Source of the DNA: an uncultured Acetatifactor sp.
GTDB lineage: Bacteria > Bacillota > Clostridia > Lachnospirales > Lachnospiraceae
Direction of reading: 5' to 3'
NCBI GenBank assembly: GCA_947594835.1
Contig: CANQEH010000018.1
Span: 1 to 56,585, forward strand
DNA length: 56,585 nucleotides
Below are positions 6,855 through 15,734 of this stretch, one piece after another. Every line of letters begins with the position of its first letter. The first letter of the stretch is position 1. A program made the translations under genes and the position numbers. The notes below the pieces were generated by a model. It was not told where the DNA came from. It did not search any database and saw only the letters and a program-made list of their open reading frames with translations.

Positions 6855-8365
6855 TGGCGTTCGTTCAGAATTTTCCCTTTTTCTCCATTCTTCTGTCCCT
6901 GTTTTCCGGCCCGCTTGCCTTTGTCTTAAACGCCAAAGGGGCCCGGCGGGTGAACCTGGCCGTCATTACAGCCGCCGGGTGTATGTCCGGCGCGGTGCTG
7001 GCCTATGTGCTGGGGACGGGAGAGCCCTATGTGTACACTATGGGGCATTTTCCGGCGCCCTGGGGCAATGAGATCAGGGTGGGCGTGCTGGAAGCCTTTC
7101 TGGCGTTATTTTTTTGTGTCATCATGCTGCTGTCCATGGTGGGAGGCAGCCTGGAGCAGAAACTGGAACTGGAGGAGAGCAAGCAGAACCTCTACTACGT
7201 CATGGTCAATCTGCTGCTGTGTTCGCTGTTAGCGCTGGTGTACACCAACGACCTGTTTACCGCTTATGTCTTTGTGGAGATCAACACGATCTCCGCCTGC
7301 GGCCTCATCATGATTAAACAGACCGGGCGCACCATGGAGGCTTCCACCAGGTATATGATTATGAGTCTTCTGGGCTCCGGGCTTCTGCTTTTGGGCATCT
7401 GTTTTCTCTATGACCTGACCGGACATCTCTTGATGAGCAACATCAAAGAACAGGTGCAGCTGTTGGCGGAAAGCGGCGCTTACCATATCCCGCTGGTGGT
7501 TTCTTTGGGGCTGATGTCCGTGGGTCTGGCCATCAAGAGCGCCCTGTATCCCTTCCACGCCTGGCTGCCGGACGCCTATGGGTATTCCACGGTGTCCTCT
7601 GCGGCGATCCTGTCGTCCCTGGTCTCCAAGGGCTACATCGTCCTGCTGATCAAGATTTTTTACCGGGTCATCGGCTTTGACATCGTGCGGGAGACGAAGG
7701 TTGTCCATGTGTTGTTCGTGTTCGGCATCATCGGCATGATCATGGGCTCCCTGCACGCCATCGGGGAGAACAACATCCGCCGGATGATCGCATTTTCCTC
7801 CGTTGCGCAGATCGGATACATCTACATGGGCTTCGGGCTGGGGACAGCGGAAGGAGTGGTGGCCAGTATTTACCATGTGGTGACCCATGCGGCCACAAAG
7901 TCCCTGCTGTTTGTGGCGGCTTCCGGCATCACGGACGCCTCCGGCGACAGCCTCCGCTACCGGGATCTGACCGGGGCAGGATACCGCAATAAGCTGGCGG
8001 GAGCGGCCTTTACGGTGGGCAGCCTGGCCATGGTGGGTATGCCGATCTTTTCCGGGTTTATCTCAAAGCTTTTGTTTTCCCAGGCGGCCTTTGGACATCG
8101 CTACAAGATGCTGCCCACGCTGGTGGCCCTGGCCATCAGCACCGTCTTAAACGCGGTCTATTTCATGAAGACCGTGATCCGGATCTACACGCCGGTAGAG
8201 GAAGGACAACAGGAAGAGATGGCCCAGGGCCGGGTGATCACTGCCAGAGAACAGCCCGCAAAATCCGTGGCGCTGGTCTGCTTCATTTTTCTGAACCTGT
8301 TGCTGGGCTTAAACTCGGAGCCGTTGATCCGCCTGATCGGACAGGGCCTGGAGAAGTTTGGCTGA
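6854..8365 (+). CDS. Antiporter-like channel subunit 1 (MrpD/NuoM/N-type)
   Basis: A 503-residue polytopic protein of the proton-translocating subunit family (about 14 helices). The key charged residues of the half-channels are present: Glu in FVEINTIS (helix 5), Lys in AIKSALYPFHAWLPDA (helix 7), Lys in SLVSKGYIV (helix 8) and Lys in THAATKSLLF (helix 12). It is the nearest to canonical MrpD/MbhH by position, directly after subunit C. The start is ATG 6854, six bases behind AGGAGGGG; GTG 6851 is also in frame. Its likely role is exchange of Na+ or K+ for protons across the cytoplasmic membrane. Confidence 0.88.
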   Translation: MAFVQNFPFFSILLSLFSGPLAFVLNAKGARRVNLAVITAAGCMSGAVLAYVLGTGEPYVYTMGHFPAPWGNEIRVGVLEAFLALFFCVIMLLSMVGGSLEQKLELEESKQNLYYVMVNLLLCSLLALVYTNDLFTAYVFVEINTISACGLIMIKQTGRTMEASTRYMIMSLLGSGLLLLGICFLYDLTGHLLMSNIKEQVQLLAESGAYHIPLVVSLGLMSVGLAIKSALYPFHAWLPDAYGYSTVSSAAILSSLVSKGYIVLLIKIFYRVIGFDIVRETKVVHVLFVFGIIGMIMGSLHAIGENNIRRMIAFSSVAQIGYIYMGFGLGTAEGVVASIYHVVTHAATKSLLFVAASGITDASGDSLRYRDLTGAGYRNKLAGAAFTVGSLAMVGMPIFSGFISKLLFSQAAFGHRYKMLPTLVALAISTVLNAVYFMKTVIRIYTPVEEGQQEEMAQGRVITAREQPAKSVALVCFIFLNLLLGLNSEPLIRLIGQGLEKFG

Positions 8366-8399
8366 CGGGGAAGATTCTTGACAGAGGGAGAACATTTTC

Positions 8400-9884
8400 A
8401 TGGATAGATTGCTGATGGTTCCTATATTGCTGCCGCTGTTTTCGGGCGTCTTACTGCTTTTATCCTCTGTGAAGGCAAAGGCAAAAATGCGCCGCGGGCT
8501 GCTCTGGGGCGTGGTGATGACGGCGCTTTCTGTCTCTGCGGCAGTGGCCCTGGCGCTTGTGTGGACAGGGGAGCGGAGCCTGCAGCTGTTTTTCCTGCTG
8601 GAGGACGCCCCGGTCTTTTTCCGGACAGACGGGATAGGGCGTCTGTTTGTCACCCTGTTCAGCGTGCTGTTTCTGGCAGCAGGCTTGTTTTCCCTGCCTT
8701 ACATGAAACACGAGGGAGGGGAAGAACGGTTTTTTGGCTTTTATCTTCTGGTATATGGGATGCTGGTGGGCTTGTCCTTTTCCGGCAATCTGGTGACCAT
8801 GTACCTGTTTTTTGAACTTGTGACAGTAGTGTCGTTTCCTCTGGTGCTGCACAATGGCACCCGGGAGGCCGTCATGGCGGCGTTAAAATACTTTGCCTAC
8901 TCCATGTGCGGCGCTTATGGCGGGTTATTCGGCATCTTTTTCCTGCACCGCTGCAGCGCAGGCGCGGCTTTTGCGGCCGGGGGCGTTCTGGGGGAGGCCG
9001 TAAAAGGACGTGAGGATATCCTGCTGGCGGCGGTGTTTGTGATGTTGGTGGGGTTTGGGGCCAAGGCGGGTATGTTCCCGCTCCATGCCTGGCTGCCTAC
9101 GGCGCATCCCGTGGCGCCTTCCCCGGCTTCCGCCGTGCTCTCCGGCGCAATCACGAAGGCGGGTGTGCTGGCGGTGATCCGGGTGGTCTATTATGTGACG
9201 GGGCCCGAGCTTTTGCGGGGCACCTGGGTGCAGTACGCCTGGATGACGCTTGCGCTGGTCACCGTCTTCATGGGGTCTTTACTGGCTTACCGGGAGCAGC
9301 GGTTCAAAAAACGGCTGGCTTACTCTACCGTGAGCCAGGTGTCCTATATCCTGTTCGGGCTGTCCCTGCTCACGCCTCTTGGGCTTCAGGGGGCGCTTTT
9401 GCACACGGTTGCCCACGGTGTCATCAAGAGCGGCCTGTTTCTGGTGGCGGGCGTCTTTCTGGCCCGATACGGCTGTGAACGGGCAGATCAGCTTGTGGGT
9501 ATCGGGAAGAAAGCGCCGACGGTTTTGTGGTGCTATACGCTGTTTGCCTTAGGGCTCGTTGGGATTCCGCCCACGATAGGGTTTTTGAGCAAATGGTATC
9601 TGGCGGAAGGGGCTCTCTCTGCCGGGCTTCCCTTGTTCTCGTATCTGGGCCCTGTGATACTTTTGCTCAGCGCCCTGATGACAGCGGGATATCTGCTGCC
9701 GGTGGCTCTCCGGGGATTTTTCCCGGGCAGCGGGTGGCAGGCGCAGGCCGGGGAGGAGCAGGCCATGCCCTTTTGTTTTTGGTTACCCATCCTGTTTTTG
9801 GCCGCGCTTACCGTGCTGCTTGGCGTTTTCCCGGGCTTTCTGACGGACAGCATCGGGAGCACAGTGCAGCAGCTGCTGCACTGA
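8400..9884 (+). CDS. Antiporter-like channel subunit 2 (NuoM/MrpD-type)
   Basis: A 494-residue paralogue of the preceding subunit, also with about 14 helices. Helix 5 Glu (LFFELVTVVSF), helix 7 Lys (GAKAGMFPLHAWLPTAHP), helix 8 Lys (GAITKAGVLAV) and helix 12 Lys (HGVIKSGLF) are all present, so it looks active as a proton channel. The loop before helix 11 carries KKRLAYSTVSQVSYI, the usual NuoL/M loop. It is 34 bp after subunit 1 and has its own ribosome site (GAGGGAG). A second channel subunit is not part of canonical seven-gene Mrp systems, apart from MrpA. Confidence 0.87.
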   Translation: MDRLLMVPILLPLFSGVLLLLSSVKAKAKMRRGLLWGVVMTALSVSAAVALALVWTGERSLQLFFLLEDAPVFFRTDGIGRLFVTLFSVLFLAAGLFSLPYMKHEGGEERFFGFYLLVYGMLVGLSFSGNLVTMYLFFELVTVVSFPLVLHNGTREAVMAALKYFAYSMCGAYGGLFGIFFLHRCSAGAAFAAGGVLGEAVKGREDILLAAVFVMLVGFGAKAGMFPLHAWLPTAHPVAPSPASAVLSGAITKAGVLAVIRVVYYVTGPELLRGTWVQYAWMTLALVTVFMGSLLAYREQRFKKRLAYSTVSQVSYILFGLSLLTPLGLQGALLHTVAHGVIKSGLFLVAGVFLARYGCERADQLVGIGKKAPTVLWCYTLFALGLVGIPPTIGFLSKWYLAEGALSAGLPLFSYLGPVILLLSALMTAGYLLPVALRGFFPGSGWQAQAGEEQAMPFCFWLPILFLAALTVLLGVFPGFLTDSIGSTVQQLLH

Positions 9885-9929
9885 AGAGCCGTGAAACGGT
9901 AATCTGAGAGAGAAGAGAGGCTGACAGGC

Positions 9930-11402
9930 ATGAATGAGATTCTGATGCTGATCGTAGTGATCCTTCCCATATTGACAGGCGCGGCCCTCTGGGTGGTGCC
10001 CTTCCGGAGCCGCCGCGCCATGCTGGTTTATCTGGAAACAGGGACGCTCCTTACCTCCCTGCTTGTGTTTCTCCTGCTGTTTTTCCGGCCGGAAGGAGCG
10101 CTCACGGTGTTCCGCTTTACCGGAAATTTAAGCGTCACCTTCCGCCTGGACGGGATGGGCGTGGTGTTTTCGGCACTGACCGCATTCCTATGGCCCTTTG
10201 CGACGCTTTACTCCTTTGAATACATGGAGCACGAAGGGGGCAGTGAAAAGGCGTTTTACCTGTTTTATATGCTCACCTACGGTGTGACGCTGGGAGTGGC
10301 TTTGGCGGAGAATATCCTGACCATGTACTTTTTCTTTGAGATGCTGAGCCTGGTGACGCTGCCGCTTGTGATGTACACCCGTACCAGGGAAGCGATCCTG
10401 GCCAGCCGGAAATACCTCTATTATATGCTTGGGGGCGCGGCCTTTGCCTTTGTGGGGGTCATCTTTATCCTGACTTACGGCGCGACCTCTTCCTTCGTGG
10501 CGGGGGGAGTGCTGAGGCCGGATGTGGCGGAGGGGTTAAAGAGCATGGCGCTGGTCATCTATGTGCTGTGTTTCTGCGGCTTCGGGGTAAAGACTGCCAT
10601 GTGGCCCTTTTCCTCCTGGCTCCCCAAAGCAGGCGTGGCGCCTACGCCTGTGACGGCGCTGCTCCACGCGGTGGCAGTGGTAAACACGGGGGCGTTTGCC
10701 GCCATACGGGTCACTTATTACAGCTTTGGCACCCGTCTGCTGTACGGCACCTGGGCCCAGACGGCAGTGATGGTGCTGGTCATGATCACGATTGTATACG
10801 GCAGCAGCCGGGCGCTCAAGGAGACGCATTTCAAGAGACGTCTGGCCTGGTCTACGGTGGGCAATCTCTCCTATGTGCTCTTTGGCGTGACGCTGATGAC
10901 GCCTATGGGGTTAGAGGGGGCGCTGGCCCATATGGTGTTTCACTCTTTTATGAAGATCTGCGCCTTTTTCTGCGCCGGCGCGGTGCTCTGCCAGGCGGGG
11001 AAAAGCTATATCCACGAGCTGGACGGTCTGGGGCGGAAAATGCCCGCCGTCTTTGGCGCTTTCACGGTTTCGGCGCTGGCGCTGATGGGCCTGCCCGGCC
11101 TGTGCGGCTTTGCGGGGAAATGGTATCTGGCCAGAGCGGCGGTGGAGAGCGGGAGCGGACTGGCCTATGCGGGGATCGCGGCGCTTTTGATCTCCGCGCT
11201 CCTCACGGCCCTGTATATGATCACGGTGGTAGTGCGGGCGTTTTTCCCGGGGGAAGGGTATGACGCCCTGGCCATCCGGGAGGTCAAAGATCCCGGCGTC
11301 AGGATGCTCCTGCCCCTGGCGGTCTTTGTGGCGGCGATGATCTTTTTTGGCGTACATTCCAGCTGGCTGTTGGAAAGGCTGGATGTGCTGCTGCAGCTTT
11401 GA
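9930..11402 (+). CDS. Antiporter-like channel subunit 3 (NuoL/MrpA-type)
   Basis: A 490-residue polytopic paralogue. It keeps helix 5 Glu (FFFEMLSLVT), helix 7 Lys (GVKTAMWPFSSWLPKAG) and helix 12 Lys (HSFMKICAFF). In helix 8 it has the NuoL/MrpA form, APTPVTALLHAVAVVNTG, with a His at the place of the NuoM/N lysine and Asn where MrpA has Lys. The WLP motif lacks the usual His (SSWLP). So, although it is not the longest, this is the NuoL/MrpA-like member of the set. It is 45 bp after subunit 2. Confidence 0.87.
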   Translation: MNEILMLIVVILPILTGAALWVVPFRSRRAMLVYLETGTLLTSLLVFLLLFFRPEGALTVFRFTGNLSVTFRLDGMGVVFSALTAFLWPFATLYSFEYMEHEGGSEKAFYLFYMLTYGVTLGVALAENILTMYFFFEMLSLVTLPLVMYTRTREAILASRKYLYYMLGGAAFAFVGVIFILTYGATSSFVAGGVLRPDVAEGLKSMALVIYVLCFCGFGVKTAMWPFSSWLPKAGVAPTPVTALLHAVAVVNTGAFAAIRVTYYSFGTRLLYGTWAQTAVMVLVMITIVYGSSRALKETHFKRRLAWSTVGNLSYVLFGVTLMTPMGLEGALAHMVFHSFMKICAFFCAGAVLCQAGKSYIHELDGLGRKMPAVFGAFTVSALALMGLPGLCGFAGKWYLARAAVESGSGLAYAGIAALLISALLTALYMITVVVRAFFPGEGYDALAIREVKDPGVRMLLPLAVFVAAMIFFGVHSSWLLERLDVLLQL

Positions 11403-11437
11403 GAGGAGGGACGCCGGAAACGGCGCGGTGAGAAGCG

Positions 11438-13507
11438 ATGGGACAGGAAATGTATCTGGCGGCGTTGGTCTTTTTCCCCTTCGCCGCAGGGCTTGTCAGT
11501 TACATCTTAGGCACACTGCCTGCAGGGGGCAGGGCAGGGAAAGGGGCCAAAGCGGGAGAATGGGCGGCGGTACTGGCCGCCGTGCTGGAATTTGGGGCTG
11601 CGCTGGGACTGGCCTTGTCCGGGCCGGGGCAGATCGCGCTGGAGATACCAGAGGTCTGCGGCTTCGGGCTTACCTTGGTGTGGGGCGACCTGCATCTGAT
11701 CTATGGCTGTGTCGCGGCTTTTACCTGGATGATGGCGGCCTTTTTATGCCCCCAGTATTTTGCGGGACACAAAAACACTCCCCGGTTCTACCTGTTTTTC
11801 CTCTGGACCCTGGGGGCTGTCCTGGGCGTTTTCCTGTCGGGGGATCTCTACACCACCTTCCTCTTTTTTGAGATCATGTCCTTTACCTCCTATGTCTGGG
11901 TGGCCCAGGAGGAGGACGGCGCTGCCCTGAGGGCGGCGGGGACTTACCTGGCGGTGGCGGTGATCGGAGGACTCGTGATGCTGATGGGGATCTTCCTTTT
12001 GTACCATCAGCTGGGGACGGTTTCCCTAAGCGGGCTCTCCGCGGCAGCAGGCGCCTGTGAGGATAAGACGGGGCTGTATGCGGCGGGCGTCTGCCTGCTT
12101 GTGGGATTCGGGGCAAAGGCCGGCGCCTTCCCCCTCCACATCTGGCTGCCCAAGGCCCATCCAGCAGCGCCTGCGCCCGCCTCCGCCCTGCTCTCCGGCG
12201 TGCTCACCAAGACGGGTATCTACGGGGTGCTGATATTGGACTGCCAGCTCTTTTTCGGGGATGCGGCCTGGGGGAAGCTGATTTTTGCAATCGGCCTCAT
12301 CACAATGTCCGGCGGTGCGCTTCTGGCCCTGTTTTCCGTGGATATCAAGCGCACGCTGGCCTGCTCCTCCATGTCCCAGATCGGGTTTATCCTGGTGGGC
12401 GCAGGCTCTCTGGGGATCTTAGGGGAGGATGGCGTGACGGCGGTTTCCGGCACGTTTTTGCATATGGTGAACCATTCCCTGATTAAGCTGGTTCTCTTTT
12501 TGGCGGCGGGGATCGTGTTTCACAGCACCCATGCCCTGAACCTGAACGAGATCCGGGGATTTGGCCGCAGGAAGCCCTTCCTGGCCTGCGTCTTTCTGAC
12601 CGGGGCTCTGGCCATCAGCGGCGTGCCCCTGTTTGGCGGCTATGTGAGCAAGTCCCTGCTCCACGAAAGTATGTTGGAATGCGGCGGATGGATGCGGAAT
12701 GCGGAAATCCTGTTCGTCCTTTCCGGCGGCCTGACCGCAGCCTATATGACGAAACTGTTTGCCGCCGTATTTGTAGAGAAAAACGCTCTGCCGGAGAGAC
12801 AGCGGGAGTACGACGCCAAACGTTCTTACATGACGCCCTTAAGTGCGCTGGCCCTGGGGGGCAGCGCCGCAGTCCTGTTTGTCTGGGGCATATGGCCAAA
12901 CATTGCCATGGAGCCTGCCGTGAGGCTGGCCGGAAGGTTTTTCGGGCTGGGAGAGGCAGCGGTGGAGATAAGCTGTTATACCTGGGAGAGCCTGAAGGGG
13001 GCGCTTATCTCGCTGGCATTTGGGGCGTTTTTCTATGTGGCCGTAGTGCGGGGACTTTTGATGGAAAAGCAGGAAGACGGCGTCAGGGTGTATCAGGACA
13101 AATGGCCCAAATGGCTGGATCTGGAAAATATGCTTTACCGGCCCCTGCTGCTTACGATTTTTCCCGCTGTGCTGGGGGTACTCTGCAGGATTCTGGATTC
13201 TCTCGTGGACACCCTGGCAGTCTTACTCCGAAAGAGCGTCTACCGGGACAGCCCTCTGCCCTATGAGAGGCCGGAGGGGAATTTCTTTACGGAGGCGCTG
13301 GGCAGGGTGCTCAATCTGGTGCAGGCGCTGGGCAACCTGACCTGGAACAGGAAACGGCCCCGGCACAAAAATTATGTCCACCTGGCCGCCATGCGTGGGG
13401 AGGAGCTGCAGGAGAGCAATCTGGTCATCCGGCGGAGTCTGTCCTTCGGGCTTTTGCTGTTCTGCTTCGGGCTTCTTCTGACGCTGTCCTACCTGATCTT
13501 CTGGTAA
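11438..13507 (+). CDS. Antiporter-like channel subunit 4 with long C-terminal extension
   Basis: A 689-residue protein. The first ~480 residues are a NuoM-like channel with helix 5 Glu (FFEIMSFTSYVW), helix 7 Lys (GAKAGAFPLHIWLPKAHP), helix 8 Lys (GVLTKTGIYG) and helix 12 Lys (HSLIKLVLF). The C-terminal ~200 residues contain further helices, an amphipathic stretch (DLENMLYRPLLLTIFPAVLG... to LVDTLAVLLRKS), a basic loop and a last membrane helix (SFGLLLFCFGLLLTLSYLIF). Such an extension recalls the lateral helix of NuoL, although the channel part is NuoM-like. It is the last gene of the locus; no clear terminator follows. Confidence 0.85.
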   Translation: MGQEMYLAALVFFPFAAGLVSYILGTLPAGGRAGKGAKAGEWAAVLAAVLEFGAALGLALSGPGQIALEIPEVCGFGLTLVWGDLHLIYGCVAAFTWMMAAFLCPQYFAGHKNTPRFYLFFLWTLGAVLGVFLSGDLYTTFLFFEIMSFTSYVWVAQEEDGAALRAAGTYLAVAVIGGLVMLMGIFLLYHQLGTVSLSGLSAAAGACEDKTGLYAAGVCLLVGFGAKAGAFPLHIWLPKAHPAAPAPASALLSGVLTKTGIYGVLILDCQLFFGDAAWGKLIFAIGLITMSGGALLALFSVDIKRTLACSSMSQIGFILVGAGSLGILGEDGVTAVSGTFLHMVNHSLIKLVLFLAAGIVFHSTHALNLNEIRGFGRRKPFLACVFLTGALAISGVPLFGGYVSKSLLHESMLECGGWMRNAEILFVLSGGLTAAYMTKLFAAVFVEKNALPERQREYDAKRSYMTPLSALALGGSAAVLFVWGIWPNIAMEPAVRLAGRFFGLGEAAVEISCYTWESLKGALISLAFGAFFYVAVVRGLLMEKQEDGVRVYQDKWPKWLDLENMLYRPLLLTIFPAVLGVLCRILDSLVDTLAVLLRKSVYRDSPLPYERPEGNFFTEALGRVLNLVQALGNLTWNRKRPRHKNYVHLAAMRGEELQESNLVIRRSLSFGLLLFCFGLLLTLSYLIFW

Positions 13508-13621
13508 GCGGCTGCAATGGGGAAACAAAAGACAACTGTGTATATTAAATAAAATCAAGAAAAAACTGCAAGAACAACGAAAAAACTGTTATAATTGCGA
13601 TATATAGATAAAATAAAATCA

Positions 13622-13650
13622 TTGAGATTGCTGAAAATTTGTGATATGAT
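13622..13650 (+). promoter_or_regulatory. Predicted sigma-A promoter for the leuA-HTH gene
   Basis: TTGAGA at 13622-13627, a 17-bp spacer and TATGAT at 13645-13650, 44 bp upstream of ATG 13695. A second TATAAT at 13590-13595 lacks a good -35. The 187-bp gap after the antiporter locus is very AT-rich and shows no T-box or leader-peptide features. Confidence 0.65.
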
Positions 13651-13694
13651 GAGACCATCCGATTTGAAAAAATGTGGGAAAGGGATGTGGAGAG

Positions 13695-15725
13695 ATGAAC
13701 ACAGAGAAAAACCAGATTGCCGACAAGATAAAAGAAAAATACGGGAAGACCTATCATATGCCGCCGGAGGTCACTTACGACTGGGTGAAAAAGGAATGTA
13801 TTGAAAAAGCGCCCATCTGGTGCAGCGTGGATCTGCGGGACGGCAACCAGGCGCTGATCGAGCCCATGAGCCTGGAGGAGAAGCTGGAGTTTTTCCGGCT
13901 TTTAGTGGAGATCGGCTTCCGGGAGATCGAGGTGGGGTTTCCCGCTTCCTCGGACACGGAGTACAATTTCATCCGGGCGCTGATCGAGCGGAAGATGATC
14001 CCCGACAACGTGACGATCCAGGTGCTGACCCAGGCCAGGGAGCACATTATCCGCAAGACGTTTGAGGCGGTGAAGGGCGCGCCCCATGCGGTTATCCACC
14101 TCTATAACTCCACCTCTGTGGAGCAGCGGGAGCAGGTGTTCAAGAAGGACAAAGAGGCTGTGAAGAAGCTGGCGGTAGACGGAGCAGAGCTGTTAAAGAG
14201 GCTGGCGGAGCAGACGGAGGGGAACTTTACCTTTGAATACAGTCCCGAGAGCTTCTCCCAGACAGAGGTGGACTATGCCCTGGAGGTGTGCAATGCGGTG
14301 CTGGACGTATGGCGTCCCACCCCGGAGCGCAAGGCGATCATCAACCTGCCGACCACCGTGCAGGTGGCCATGCCGCATATTTTTGCGGCGCAGGTGGAGT
14401 ATATGCACAAGCACCTGGCCTACCGGGACAGCGTAGTCTTAAGCGTCCATCCCCACAATGACCGGGGATGCGGCGTCAGCGACGCGGAGTTTGGCGTGCT
14501 GGCGGGCGCAGACCGGGTGGAGGGCACGCTTTTTGGCAACGGCGAGCGCACAGGAAATGTGGATATCGTCACGCTGGCGTTAAACATGATGTGCCACGGT
14601 GTGGACAGCGGCCTTGATTTTTCCAATATTATGCGGGTCAGGGAGGCGTATGAGCGCTTTACCGGCATGAGGGTACACGAGCGGACGCCTTACGCGGGGG
14701 ATCTTGTCTTTACGGCTTTTTCCGGTTCCCATCAGGACGCTATCAGCAAGGGGATGGCCTGGCACAAGGAGGGAAAGAGCAAAGGGCGCTGGGACGTGCC
14801 TTATCTGCCCATCGACCCCTCGGATCTTGGCCGGGAGTACGAGTCCGACGTCATCCGGATCAACAGCGTCTCCGGCAAAGGCGGCGTGGCGTTCGTGCTC
14901 AAGCAGCAGTTTGGCTTTTCCCTGCCGGAAGCCATGAAAGAGGAAGTGGGCTACCTGATCAAAGGCGTTTCCGACAAGCGCCATCAGGAGCTTTCCCCCG
15001 GAGAGATCCTGGCTATCTTTGAGGAAAATTATATCAGGCTCCAGAGCGTGTTCCGGATTCCGGAATGTCATTTCAAGCAGGAGCGGGGTATCCAGGCGGA
15101 AGTCACCCTGGAGCAGGACGGGGCTGCCCGGACGGTACGGGCCCAGGGCAACGGCAGACTGGACGCGGTGAGCAACTGCCTGAAGCTGTACTTTGGGATC
15201 GAGTATGAGCTTTCCGTCTACGAGGAGCACGCCATCTCCAAGGGCTCCAGCTCCAAGGCGGCGGCTTATGTGGGTATTGTCCACGACGGACAGTTTTACT
15301 GGGGCGTCGGCGTGGACGAGGACATCATCAAAGCGTCCGTGGCAGCGCTGGCCGCAGCGGTGAACAAGCTGGCTGTGCAGCAGCACATCACCCAGGGCCG
15401 GGAGGACAGGATCGTGGAGATCATCAGCTTTATCCAGAACGATTACCAGAATGTGACGCTGGAGACGCTCTCGGAGACCTTCCACCTGTCGAAGCCCTAT
15501 CTGTCCAAATACATCAAAGAGAAAGCGGGCGTTACCTTCCAGGAAGTGGTGAAGCGGGCGCGGATGAAAAGGGCCTGTGCGCTGCTCAAAGAGACCGGCC
15601 AGACGGTGGAGTCCGTGGCGGCGGAAGTGGGATATGAAAACGTAGAGCATTTCAACCGATTGTTCAAAAAGAGCTACGGGATTACCCCGGTGCAGTACCG
15701 CAGGCGGGACGCGCAGAGGGGGTAG
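13695..15725 (+). CDS. leuA: 2-isopropylmalate synthase fused to a C-terminal AraC-type DNA-binding domain
   Basis: A 676-residue protein. Residues 40-310 form the TIM barrel that condenses acetyl-CoA with 2-oxoisovalerate, the first committed step of leucine synthesis: DLRDGNQA (46-53), metal-binding HPHN (252-255), and NGERTGN. Residues ~430-565 are the LeuA regulatory domain ([13 protein letters not shown], then [11 protein letters not shown]), where leucine normally binds. Residues ~573-672 are a complete AraC/XylS double helix-turn-helix: [20 protein letters not shown], then [19 protein letters not shown] and ending [10 protein letters not shown]. LeuA proteins of this long type normally stop near residue 560. 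The frame is uninterrupted, so this is a genuine fusion. ATG 13695 is preferred to the in-frame GTG at 13674, which lacks a ribosome site. Confidence 0.93.
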   Translation: MNTEKNQIADKIKEKYGKTYHMPPEVTYDWVKKECIEKAPIWCSVDLRDGNQALIEPMSLEEKLEFFRLLVEIGFREIEVGFPASSDTEYNFIRALIERKMIPDNVTIQVLTQAREHIIRKTFEAVKGAPHAVIHLYNSTSVEQREQVFKKDKEAVKKLAVDGAELLKRLAEQTEGNFTFEYSPESFSQTEVDYALEVCNAVLDVWRPTPERKAIINLPTTVQVAMPHIFAAQVEYMHKHLAYRDSVVLSVHPHNDRGCGVSDAEFGVLAGADRVEGTLFGNGERTGNVDIVTLALNMMCHGVDSGLDFSNIMRVREAYERFTGMRVHERTPYAGDLVFTAFSGSHQDAISKGMAWHKEGKSKGRWDVPYLPIDPSDLGREYESDVIRINSVSGKGGVAFVLKQQFGFSLPEAMKEEVGYLIKGVSDKRHQELSPGEILAIFEENYIRLQSVFRIPECHFKQERGIQAEVTLEQDGAARTVRAQGNGRLDAVSNCLKLYFGIEYELSVYEEHAISKGSSSKAAAYVGIVHDGQFYWGVGVDEDIIKASVAALAAAVNKLAVQQHITQGREDRIVEIISFIQNDYQNVTLETLSETFHLSKPYLSKYIKEKAGVTFQEVVKRARMKRACALLKETGQTVESVAAEVGYENVEHFNRLFKKSYGITPVQYRRRDAQRG

Positions 15726-15734
15726 GCCTTTGGC

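Noticed and set aside
9930..11402. Channel subunit 3 as a degenerate, inactive paralogue because helix 8 lacks Lys
   Set aside because: NuoL-type subunits naturally have His at this place (ALLH versus ALIH), and the helix 7 and 12 lysines are present.
13508..13694. T-box or leucine leader upstream of leuA
   Set aside because: No T-box sequence (AGGGTGGNACCGCG), no leucine-rich leader peptide and no terminator/antiterminator pair are seen; only AT-rich DNA with a promoter.
14580..15650. A 356-codon minus-strand frame inside leuA
   Set aside because: Shadow of a GC-rich gene; no domain and no start signals.
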